A stretch of DNA of 64,000 nt from NCBI GenBank assembly GCA_022601195.1, contig JAHZIX010000017.1:62001-126000 (forward strand), in the 5' to 3' direction. The notes beneath the pieces were generated by a model. It saw only the letters and a list, made by a program, of their open reading frames with translations. It did no database searches and was not told the origin of the DNA. The position numbers and the translations under genes are program-made. This document shows positions 1-6,730 of this stretch, piece by piece. The first letter of the stretch is position 1, and each line of letters opens with the position of its first letter. The DNA is from Deltaproteobacteria bacterium (GTDB lineage: Bacteria; Acidobacteriota; Thermoanaerobaculia; Multivoradales; JAHZIX01).

Positions 1-185
1 CCTGCTCTTGCGAGTTGGTTTAGGACGGCTTTCTGGAAGGAAGCCCTGCCGGGTGGAGTCATAGATTTCTTTGATTGCGGCTCGCCTTCGATGAAAAGGT
101 GGATACCACGGCGACGAAAGGCCTCAAGGCGGGCTTTCATTCCCTCTGGGGTCGTGCAGAAGGATTCCCATGAATCGCTTGGCAT
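1..185 (-). CDS. Hypothetical protein, C-terminus outside window
   Basis: An open frame on the minus strand begins at an ATG at 183-185 and runs without a stop to base 1, so only the first 61 codons are visible. The protein starts MPSDSWESFCTT and contains a stretch reading HLFIEGEPQSKK followed by PGRASFQKAV. The G-x-P-x-S-K-K pattern is weakly like the start of RusA-type resolvases, but the fragment is too short to claim this. It lies downstream of two other minus-strand genes, with a 92-base gap, and fits the cargo of the integrated element. No strong ribosome binding site is seen. Confidence 0.5.
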   Translation of the reverse strand, partial: MPSDSWESFCTTPEGMKARLEAFRRRGIHLFIEGEPQSKKSMTPPGRASFQKAVLNQLARA

Positions 186-277
186 AGTATGCGCCTACTT
201 TTCGTGCAGAACAGTTTTGGGCCCTACCTACCAGCTCCGTCGGACGGATCAAGGTAATCAGCTGGAAGTTGTTGCTT

Positions 278-955
278 TCAGGTCGCGCCTGCTGCTTCGC
301 GAAGTGATCTCATGGTGTCGGAGGGAATCTTGTACCTCCAGAACTCATCAACTATCTCCGCGTAGTCTGATAGGGGGAAGCGGAGCAAGGGGGCCTTGAG
401 GAGGGTGACGAGAGCGATCTCGACATCGCTTTCTGGGTACCTCTTGGGGCTCCTGAACTCTCTAGGGGAGTGGAATACGGGTCTATAGCAAGCCATGAGT
501 TCTGAACCGAATTGCTGGTAAGCAAAGTTGCTAGTCTCTGGAACGTAGGAAGATCTCGGGACAGCGATGGTAAAGAGGCCCCGACCTGTTCGAGGCTGAC
601 TCTTGAGCTTGTTATAAGATTGGGCATCGGACCAATCGACTTCTCGCGAAGTGTCCTTGTAACCTCCGTAAATCACTAGGCCGTCAACCGGAGTCCTAAT
701 CTCAAGCTCGCGGGGGAAGAAGTCAAAGCCGAGAATCGACAGAGCGTGAATCGAATAGCTGCATACTACCTGCCCCCTTTCGATCCAATCACCAGTCTCC
801 ACTTTCCATTTTGGCGTCTGTCCAGCGGCGGTTCCCGTAGCCAGCCAAAGAGGGCGGCTAAAGAATGATTCAGACATTGGTGGGATAACAACAACTTGGT
901 CGTCAAACACCACTCCCGCAGGTACTGATCTGTTGGGTCTCTCTTGTTCCGTCAT
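278..955 (-). CDS. Hypothetical protein with biotinyl/lipoyl-like hairpin motif
   Basis: A 225-residue soluble protein that I do not recognise as a family. Residues about 50-95 read VETGDWIERGQVVCSY followed about 20 residues later by IRTPVDGLVIYGG. This is the usual spacing of a biotinyl/lipoyl-like (hammerhead) fold, in which a 'G-D-x-V-x-x-G-Q' strand is followed by 'x-A/T-P-x-D-G-x-V'. No lysine of the carrier type stands in the turn, so it is probably not a modified carrier. No signal peptide or membrane segment is seen. The start has a good AAGGA site. It sits 25 bases after the HEPN-like gene on the same strand, so the two are probably co-transcribed. Function unknown; likely element cargo. 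Confidence 0.6.
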   Translation of the reverse strand: MTEQERPNRSVPAGVVFDDQVVVIPPMSESFFSRPLWLATGTAAGQTPKWKVETGDWIERGQVVCSYSIHALSILGFDFFPRELEIRTPVDGLVIYGGYKDTSREVDWSDAQSYNKLKSQPRTGRGLFTIAVPRSSYVPETSNFAYQQFGSELMACYRPVFHSPREFRSPKRYPESDVEIALVTLLKAPLLRFPLSDYAEIVDEFWRYKIPSDTMRSLREAAGAT

Positions 956-980
956 TATCCTTGCCTCTCAGTTCCGCGTC

Positions 981-1676
981 CTAGCTCCCTCTGTGGAAGT
1001 CTTTGAAGAAGCGCTTGAACTGGCTTCTCAGGTCATCAAGCTCAGTATTTTCGTCTCGCAGTCGCGACATGAAGCCTGGAAAGTGACCGATGATAGTTCT
1101 TGCCATTGAGTGTGGGTTGACCATGAACTTCGCTGGGATTTCCTTCTCGTCAACAGAGAAGTCTTCTGGGTATACCGATCTTGGCTCATTGTGTATAAAA
1201 AGGCCTTGCTTCGTGTGGCCGAGATGGTAAAGACCGTTGCGGAGGCGATCTCTGAAGGCCTTCACGGCCGGGAGATTATGGTCGGTAGGCTTTTTACACT
1301 CTGGGTTGAATTTTGGGTAGACATCACAGAAGCCGTGATTGAAATCCAGGCTGGGCTTTGGTGATCTGCTGTTGAGGGTCTTGCCGATCATTTCAAAGTA
1401 GAAGAGGAGCATGGCGATGAGGGAATAGGCAGAGTGTGCCCATGCCGACGTGCCTCCCGGCTTCCGCTTCTCTAGTTCCTTGAGGAGGTTCGCTGCTGGA
1501 CCTAATTGCCAGACCTCTACCCGGCATTCGAAGATATCGAGCATGTCCTGAAGGGAGTAGGGCCTAGCTCGCTTTTGGACCAGCTTCATTGGCTGGATCT
1601 TCACGATGCCTCGGTTGAAGTCGATGTTCTTACTGCTTCGTAGCCTTGGGTGATCCTGATCGCGAGAGCCAGACAT
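981..1676 (-). CDS. HEPN-like hypothetical protein
   Basis: The chosen start (ATG at 1674-1676) gives 231 residues. The frame stays open further upstream to 2093, but that part is arginine/proline-rich low-quality sequence lying over the next gene, so it is rejected. The protein is mostly helical. It contains FRDRLRNGLYHLG near residue 170, which holds an R-x4-H motif (R-NGLY-H) as in the catalytic helix of HEPN ribonucleases. Before it come helices with WAHSAYSLIAMLLFYFEM. HEPN proteins are common toxins and anti-phage effectors in mobile elements, and the place of this gene fits that, but the assignment rests on one motif. It lies 25 bases upstream of the 225-residue gene, same strand. Confidence 0.55.
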   Translation of the reverse strand: MSGSRDQDHPRLRSSKNIDFNRGIVKIQPMKLVQKRARPYSLQDMLDIFECRVEVWQLGPAANLLKELEKRKPGGTSAWAHSAYSLIAMLLFYFEMIGKTLNSRSPKPSLDFNHGFCDVYPKFNPECKKPTDHNLPAVKAFRDRLRNGLYHLGHTKQGLFIHNEPRSVYPEDFSVDEKEIPAKFMVNPHSMARTIIGHFPGFMSRLRDENTELDDLRSQFKRFFKDFHRGS

Positions 1677-1818
1677 ATGCTGTCCTATTTCGATTCTGGG
1701 TGAAGAGAAGGCGTCATTGTGAGTGGGCAAGAATACTAAGAGTCTACACGACCCCGGATATTCCCGGACTTCCCGAGGGGCAGAAAGTGAGTCCAGGTGA
1801 AGCCTGATCTGCCGAGCC

Positions 1819-2205
1819 TCAGCCTTGGGGAGGCTGCGCCAGTTCATTCGTAGGAGGAATCGTACTTTCCAGTCTGGCAGCCGAAGCGGCGATCTCCGAG
1901 GCCAGATCCTCCAGGCAGACGAGCAACCGAGCGTGCCACAGCCGCGGAGAGTGCCTGTCCTCGTAGTCCGAGATGTGCCGCATAAGGGATTCCAGGAACC
2001 GCAGATCGGTGGCAATGGCGCGGGCTTCGGCGATAAGGGGAGGCCCGGGGTAGGTGTCCGCGCAGTGCCCCTCGCGTGCAAGCTCCAAGACACAGTCCGT
2101 CATGCGCTGGAGGATCTCCCGCTCCTGGGGCCGGAGCTGGAAGAGGAAGGTCTCGCGGAGTCCGGCGTCACGGTTGAAGGCGGTAGACTCGGGCTGGCTG
2201 GCCAT
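1819..2205 (-). CDS. Small helical hypothetical protein
   Basis: A 128-residue helical protein rich in Leu, Ala, Arg and Glu (for example QRMTDCVLELAREG and RLLVCLEDLASEIAAS). There is no signal peptide. A GAGGAG ribosome site stands nine bases before the ATG. It lies between the integrase and the HEPN-like gene, all on the minus strand, which is where small excisionase or regulator genes often sit. However, no helix-turn-helix is convincing, so no function is given. The helical repeats could mediate dimer formation. Confidence 0.6.
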   Translation of the reverse strand: MASQPESTAFNRDAGLRETFLFQLRPQEREILQRMTDCVLELAREGHCADTYPGPPLIAEARAIATDLRFLESLMRHISDYEDRHSPRLWHARLLVCLEDLASEIAASAARLESTIPPTNELAQPPQG

Positions 2206-2310
2206 TGGGCATGCTCCTCTGGTCGGCTAGGTCCGGTAGGGTGCGTCACCACTCTGCCGGGCCGCTTGGTTGGCTGAGGCCTGGAGGCCTCGGTTTCTAC
2301 TTCTTCAGAT

Positions 2311-3522
2311 TCAATCTCCGGTCTGGGTCCTGCGGAAGCGATGAAGGGTGCCTCCCTCTCCCTTCAGACTCGCTGCTACGGTGCCAGAGATCCGCTCGGC
2401 AGCCTCGTGCAAGGGATCGGCGGCGAGATGGGCGTAGCGGCTGGTGGTTTGCGGCTGAGAGTGTCCCAGGAGGGCTCCGAGGATGGGGAGCCCCATGCCG
2501 CTGCCGGCGCCGATGCTGGCGAAGCTGTGGCGGAGGTCATGGATTCTCACGTCCTCCAGGCCGGCGCTCCTCCTAATCCGATACCAAATCTTCGGGAGCC
2601 CCACGAGGGGCTTACCGGTGCAGTCCCCAAAGCAGACGTAGGAGTTGCCGTCCAGCCGCGGGGCGTTGGCGAGTAGCTCAAGGGCTGGAGCGCCCAGGGG
2701 GATCGTTTTCTCGCCGGTCTTCGAGTCCTGGAGTTGGAGACAGCGTCTCTCTAAATCGACCTCGGACCATCGCAGATTGAGGATCTCGCTGGAGCGAGCG
2801 CCGGTAAGAAGGAGAAGACGGAGGGCCAGGATTCCGGATGGATGGGCGCTCTCGTCCCGCTCTGCCTCCGCAAGGGCCTCACCAAGGCGGGTCAGCTCTG
2901 CTCCGGAGAGGAAGCGCTGCCGACGCTTCTCCCGGTAGCGCTCGACGCCCATACAGGGGTTCGTGCCCTGCGGGCGGAGGCCCCAGCTCTCGGCGAGATT
3001 CATAACCTTGGAAAGGACCAGCAAGGCCCGGTTCGCTTGGACCGGAGTGTCCCGGAGGGCATGGTGCATCTTGCGTACGGCTGGGCCGGTCACGTCTGCC
3101 GTCTTCCGGCTACCGAGGTGGGGGAGGATGCACTTTCGGAGAAGCCGCTCGTCCAGCTTGGCGGAGGAGGCCTTCTTCTTCGGCCTGGCGTGTTCTTCCA
3201 GGTAGCGCTCTGCCAACTCGGCGACGGTCAGGCCTCGGCGGGCTTCTTGGCGAGCCTCTGCCGGGTCCTCGCCGGTCTCGACGGCAGCGGCAGCTTTGCG
3301 AGCCAGCCCCCGGGCTTGCTCGGCGGTGATCTGCGAAGCGGAGCCGAGGGTGAGGCGGCGGGATCGGCCTTGGGCGTTCCTGTACTGGAAGACGAAACTC
3401 TTCCGACCCTTGGCGGCGATGCGCAGGCCGAAGCCCTTGATCTCGGAATCCCAGATGTAATTCTGCTTCGTTGTGCCGCTGGGAGCGGCGGCGTCTACGA
3501 CCCTTTTGGTGAGCTTCTTCAT
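2311..3522 (-). CDS. Tyrosine-type site-specific recombinase (phage/island integrase)
   Basis: A 403-residue P4-type integrase that cuts and joins DNA at the attachment site. The N-terminal domain (about residues 1-90) is of the DUF4102 type, with IWDSEIKGFGLRI and FVFQYR. The core-binding domain follows (SSAKLDERLLRKCILPHLG). The catalytic domain has the complete set: Arg in LLLTGARSSEIL, His/Arg in HDLRHSFAS, His in LGALLGHS, and Tyr in TTSRYAHL. The ATG at 3522 (MKKLTKR) matches the usual start of this family; the frame extends 22 codons upstream, but those residues are not typical. Its 5' end lies 140 bases from the tRNA fragment at 3661-3710, which should be its recombination site. Confidence 0.93.
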   Translation of the reverse strand: MKKLTKRVVDAAAPSGTTKQNYIWDSEIKGFGLRIAAKGRKSFVFQYRNAQGRSRRLTLGSASQITAEQARGLARKAAAAVETGEDPAEARQEARRGLTVAELAERYLEEHARPKKKASSAKLDERLLRKCILPHLGSRKTADVTGPAVRKMHHALRDTPVQANRALLVLSKVMNLAESWGLRPQGTNPCMGVERYREKRRQRFLSGAELTRLGEALAEAERDESAHPSGILALRLLLLTGARSSEILNLRWSEVDLERRCLQLQDSKTGEKTIPLGAPALELLANAPRLDGNSYVCFGDCTGKPLVGLPKIWYRIRRSAGLEDVRIHDLRHSFASIGAGSGMGLPILGALLGHSQPQTTSRYAHLAADPLHEAAERISGTVAASLKGEGGTLHRFRRTQTGD

Positions 3523-3660
3523 GGTGGCTTTCCCGGAACGGTAAGCAAATGGTAAGCAATTGTAAGCAAATTCCAGAGAAGCTGGCAAGAGCCAGGAGGA
3601 GAAAAGTGCTAGTAAATAGGGGTTAATGGGGTTTAAGAGAAGTGGGGAATACCGGTACCT

Positions 3661-3710
3661 AGAGTTTCCTAAACTTTAGGTCGGGGGTTCGAGTCCCTCC
3701 AGCCGTACCA
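3661..3710 (+). other. Attachment site: 3' half of tRNA-Arg (anticodon CCT)
   Basis: Bases 3661-3710 fold as the 3' part of a tRNA. The anticodon arm is AGAGT-TTCCTAA-ACTTT with a 5-bp stem and anticodon CCT. It is followed by variable loop AGGTC, T arm GGGGG-TTCGAGT-CCCTC, acceptor strand CAGCCGT, discriminator A and encoded CCA. The 26 bases upstream carry no D arm and no ACGGCTG to pair with the acceptor strand, so this is a fragment, not a working gene. It lies next to the integrase and is read as the distal att site (attR-like). Confidence 0.82.
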
Positions 3711-3726
3711 TTTCAGCGTGCTTCGC

Positions 3727-3920
3727 TCAGCTTTCCGCTGTGCTCCCGCCTTTGCATTTCCCTAGACGGTAGTACTCTTCTTGACGGGCCTCGTTCTTCA
3801 GATCTTCGAGTGCGGTTTGGATCTCCGACTCGCTCTTGCCTAGAGTGGAGAGCAGCGCCAGCTAGGTGCAGGGTATTCCTTATCAGCTTCTCGGGCGCTG
3901 GCCTGCTGCCCACCTTTCAT
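3727..3920 (-). pseudogene. Frameshifted remnant of a small helical protein
   Basis: Two short minus-strand frames join into a plausible protein if one base is added or lost near 3858. The first runs from an ATG at 3920 (MKGGQQASAREADKEYP). The second gives LALLSTLGKSESEIQTAL, then EDLKNEARQEEYYRLGKC, and stops at 3727. The second part has the regular charge pattern of amphipathic helices, unlike random frames. It may be an old gene broken when the element inserted next to it. The protein family is not recognised. Confidence 0.35.
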
Positions 3921-3937
3921 CCCGCTTTCCTCGACGC

Positions 3938-4657
3938 TCAGCCTTTCTTCTTGTAGGAGAGCTTTAGGGTCGGGACCGCTAGCATTACGCCTAGGACCGC
4001 CTCGACCTCTTCACGGCCAAATTGGTCCTCCACCTCCCGGGTCTCGCTCAGCTCGTCGGGATCGATGCCGTAGATCGTGAGGTGAGCCTCTTCGTCGTAG
4101 ATCGGGAAGCGCTTCTTCCCGCCGTCGCCGACGATCACTTTCTCCGCAGGTACACAGAAGAAACGTGGATCGAGGACCACCGTCGAGTTCTTGACGAACT
4201 GGTCGGTCAAAGTCACCGGCGCCTCGATCATTTTTGACGACAGGATGTCGTAGACCTTGTAGTGATCCCGCTCGACCGGTGGCTCGCTGCCCTTCTCGAT
4301 CTTCTCGGCCGGGACGATCATGCGGACGGCGCGGCCGAGCTCGTATTCCTGCCGGCCGAACTGGTTGAGGATCGTCACCCGCTTATAGACGTAGCCCTCG
4401 AAGCTGGGGGCCCGGTACATGAGGTAGTGATCCATGGGGTTGACCAGCTCCGGTGGCTCTTCGCCCTTGCGCGCCTTGCTAACAGGGTTCAGGAGATGAT
4501 CCAGCTCCCGCAAGCGAACCTCGACTTCAGCCTCGTCGAACTGGCCGCGAAGGTAGGCGCGGTAGCCGACCTCGATGGGGAAGAAATCGTAGAGCTTGAA
4601 GTGATCGAGGCGGGCTTCTAGGGCTTCGAGACGGGCCTCTGCGTCGGCTTTGTCCAT
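3938..4657 (-). CDS. DUF7450-like protein with three internal repeats
   Basis: A 239-residue protein with no signal peptide. After a helical N-terminus (about 1-70) come three repeats of about 55-60 residues, each with an H-x-x-x-Y opening, a V-x-DQF(G) centre and a VPxxK-type end. These are HYLMYRAP...LNQFGRQ...VPAEKI, HYKVYDIL...TDQFVKN...VPAEKV and HLTIYGID...EDQFGRE...VPTLKL. This pattern fits the DUF7450 type of beta repeat, usually seen in secreted or surface proteins; here the form is apparently cytosolic or exported by another route. An AAGGAGCC ribosome site stands before the ATG. It is the first intact gene outside the integrated element. Confidence 0.75.
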   Translation of the reverse strand: MDKADAEARLEALEARLDHFKLYDFFPIEVGYRAYLRGQFDEAEVEVRLRELDHLLNPVSKARKGEEPPELVNPMDHYLMYRAPSFEGYVYKRVTILNQFGRQEYELGRAVRMIVPAEKIEKGSEPPVERDHYKVYDILSSKMIEAPVTLTDQFVKNSTVVLDPRFFCVPAEKVIVGDGGKKRFPIYDEEAHLTIYGIDPDELSETREVEDQFGREEVEAVLGVMLAVPTLKLSYKKKG

Positions 4658-5259
4658 AAGAAGGCTCCTTTCCTAACTCATTCGTTCGACCAGGTGGAGG
4701 TGTGGATTTGAACTTGTCTCACTCCCCGGAGTGGAAACTCTCTCGGGTTAGCCCTCCAAGGGTCCATAGAAGTCAGTCCAACTATTTCTGATGTTCGCGA
4801 CATTGGAAAGCTTACAACAGGGGTTGTCGCCCTTCTAGCCGTTCCTTCTCAGTGGGTTGAAGCCCCACCGGGCAACGGGTCGATCCAGCCGGTAGCAATC
4901 GGGGTTCGGGGGGAGGTAACGAATCCGTCGAAACCTCTGGTGTAGAGGGTCGCCTTGGGCGACTTGGCGAATAGGCAGGCCGGAACGCCAGTGAACGCTG
5001 AACAGGCCCCGAGAAGGGAAGTTCGAGAGCCGACCCGTCTGAGATTCGGGGAAGGCCGCCGTCCTTCAGATTTGATGAGCGACACCGCCTGGAGGGGGTG
5101 CCAGGGGAGTGGCGTCGGCATGCATGGTAAGTAGGAAGCGTCACGAACAAGGGACGTGGTTTCCCTTGGCTTCCAAATCTAATGGAAAGCTGCGGAGTTA
5201 CTTCGGGGCCTGGAGAAGGAGAGCTGTCAGAGACCAGCTTCACCCAAGGACTCCCGATG
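4658..5259. other. Intergenic region without a recognisable gene
   Basis: About 600 bases with no frame that looks like a protein on either strand. The first part must hold the promoter of the minus-strand DUF7450-like gene. The rest, up to the redoxin-like fragment, is probably decayed coding sequence, but I cannot identify it. Confidence 0.4.
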
Positions 5260-5457
5260 GCGTGCCATACGCGTTTGTACTCTGACTCTCAGTTCTTGCC
5301 ATTTCCTGTCGACGTACCCTTCGACCCAGCAGCTTTCACCGAGTCCTTCGCAGTCTCCGGCGTACCGCTGACCGTTCGTGTCGGACCGCACGGGCAGGTG
5401 AAAGGCTCGTGGAGCGGCACCCTATCCACGTTCCAGCTAGCTGAAATTTCACAGTAG
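5260..5457 (+). pseudogene. C-terminal fragment of a redoxin/TlpA-like protein
   Basis: The frame ending at 5457 gives about 60 residues that look like the last third of a thioredoxin-fold redoxin: DPAAFTESFAVSGVPLTVRV, then GPHGQVKGSWSGTLS and a final helix. The SGVPLTV segment corresponds to the cis-proline strand of TlpA-like proteins, and 'x-G-Q-V-x-x-x-W-x-G' to the last hairpin. The part with the CxxC active site is missing, and nothing upstream supplies it. I read it as a remnant. An intact MauE/DoxX-like protein, a frequent partner of such redoxins, lies at 10141. Confidence 0.45.
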
Positions 5458-5477
5458 TGGGCACCCGAGTCTTTGGC

Positions 5478-6659
5478 TCAGTCAGTTCTCGGATCTGCCT
5501 CTCCCTTAGCCGTGCCTTGATTTTCCGATGGATCGTCCTCTTTTCCACACGGCTCGAGGTTTGGGAGGCGCTGGAGCCATTCCTCGTAGCTAATGGGGTT
5601 TTCGGGGGAGGACCAGTGGCAAGGGCGCTTGAGCTCACCAGACACCCGAGCCCAGTGGGTGTCCTCGTCTCCGAAGACTTTTTGGAGAGTTGAAGACGAA
5701 AGACCCTCGATGCTGAGCAAGATGCTCCCTGCGAAGTTCGTTCTGTCAAGGTCTGCAAAGGAAAAGTCTGCACCGAAGACCACAGAGTGAGAGAAATCGG
5801 CGTCGAGTAGCACAGCGTTCCGAAAGCTCACTCCTTTCACTCGGGACTCTGAGAAGTCGGCGCCGATGAGAATTGCGTTCTCCAGGCCCCTCGGCTTTGG
5901 GTAGCGTTTTCTTCGCTCAGTCCAATATTCCCCGGGATTTTGTGGCATGAGAAGGTTGGTGCCAGTGGCATTCAATGGGCTATGCCGAAGCATGCCGGAG
6001 GACTCTGTCAAATAGAATTCAGGAAGAGAGACGTCGGGAACTTCATCATTGATGGGGGCGTTGCGGAGAATGGCGTGGGAAAGATCCGGTCGGACTATCC
6101 CTTCGGAGCGCAGAATGTTTGAGAGGGCAATCACCGCCTCCCCGCGCGCTTGGGGAGACGCCCGGGGCGGGCAATCTTCCGTAGCTTCCCGGCAGCCCCT
6201 TTCAGAGGCGAAGACAGTCTCCCACAGCTGAACTTTACGGGCGGCTTGTGCCTCATCGAGCTGTAACTGATTCTGCTCTCTGAGTTCCTTCGTTTGTTCC
6301 TGAAAGTACAGATTTTGTTCCCTGGTCAGCTGATTCTGTTTCTCGGCCAGTTGATTCTGCTCCCAGAGGAGGTAGGTGCCAAGGAACCCGCCTCCGATGG
6401 CCACAATGGTGACTCCACGGCCGAAGGCGAAGACCCAAGCGAGTGCCCAGAAGGCAGCTTTCCGCCTCGGATCTCCCTTCCTCCTTTCTCGGTACTCGAG
6501 ATAATTGCGGGCAGCATGGGTCAAACGATGCTCCTGAGAGATCAACCTGATTTCGTTTGCTTCTCGCTCCTCCTCTATTTCCGCTCTGAGCTCGGCAGTC
6601 GTTGGTTTCTCGTCCTCGATCTGCACTTTCGGGTCTTCCTGACTCATCATTCCCTCCAT
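5478..6659 (-). CDS. Membrane protein with coiled coil and pentapeptide repeats
   Basis: A 393-residue protein. Residues 1-65 are charged helix; one membrane segment follows at about 70-98 (AFWALAWVFAFGRGVTIVAI). A coiled coil with repeated EQNQL/EKQNQL units covers about 99-140, and the C-terminal half contains pentapeptide repeats of A(D/N)(L/F)xx type (LIGADFSES, VLLDADFSHS, VFGADFSFADLDRTNFAGS). The layout, an inner-membrane anchor plus stalk plus right-handed beta-helix, resembles the 'pentapeptide repeat-containing protein' class found in cyanobacteria and acidobacteria, whose role is unknown. It lies 71 bases after the kinase-TPR gene on the same strand and could be co-transcribed with it. 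Confidence 0.8.
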   Translation of the reverse strand: MEGMMSQEDPKVQIEDEKPTTAELRAEIEEEREANEIRLISQEHRLTHAARNYLEYRERRKGDPRRKAAFWALAWVFAFGRGVTIVAIGGGFLGTYLLWEQNQLAEKQNQLTREQNLYFQEQTKELREQNQLQLDEAQAARKVQLWETVFASERGCREATEDCPPRASPQARGEAVIALSNILRSEGIVRPDLSHAILRNAPINDEVPDVSLPEFYLTESSGMLRHSPLNATGTNLLMPQNPGEYWTERRKRYPKPRGLENAILIGADFSESRVKGVSFRNAVLLDADFSHSVVFGADFSFADLDRTNFAGSILLSIEGLSSSTLQKVFGDEDTHWARVSGELKRPCHWSSPENPISYEEWLQRLPNLEPCGKEDDPSENQGTAKGEADPRTD

Positions 6660-6730
6660 CCAGCAAAGGTCTCCTTTCTGGATTTTTCCTTGAAGACCAT
6701 TCTCTTCAGGACATTACAGATGTTCGTCGC

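Larger units (their letters stand above)
1..3710. mobile_element. End of an integrated genomic element (tRNA-Arg site)
   Basis: The stretch holds an intact integrase, only minus-strand genes of unknown function, and at its right border a 3' half of a tRNA gene. Integration of such elements splits a tRNA so that the full gene is rebuilt at one end and a 3' copy is left at the other. Because the fragment is on the plus strand, the intact tRNA-Arg(CCT) is expected to the left, outside the window. The true size of the element is therefore not visible. Confidence 0.75.

Noticed and set aside
1677..2093. Upstream extension of the HEPN-like protein by 139 codons
   Set aside because: The extra part is Arg/Pro-rich, has no ribosome site and lies over the 1819-2205 gene in another frame.
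3635..3660. Possibility that 3661-3710 is part of a complete tRNA gene
   Set aside because: The 26 bases before it contain no D arm and no strand to pair with the acceptor CAGCCGT.
4690..4760. A T-loop-like sequence (GTTCAAATCC on the minus strand) suggesting a tRNA
   Set aside because: The bases on both sides of the loop do not pair as a T stem and no anticodon arm or acceptor partner could be placed.
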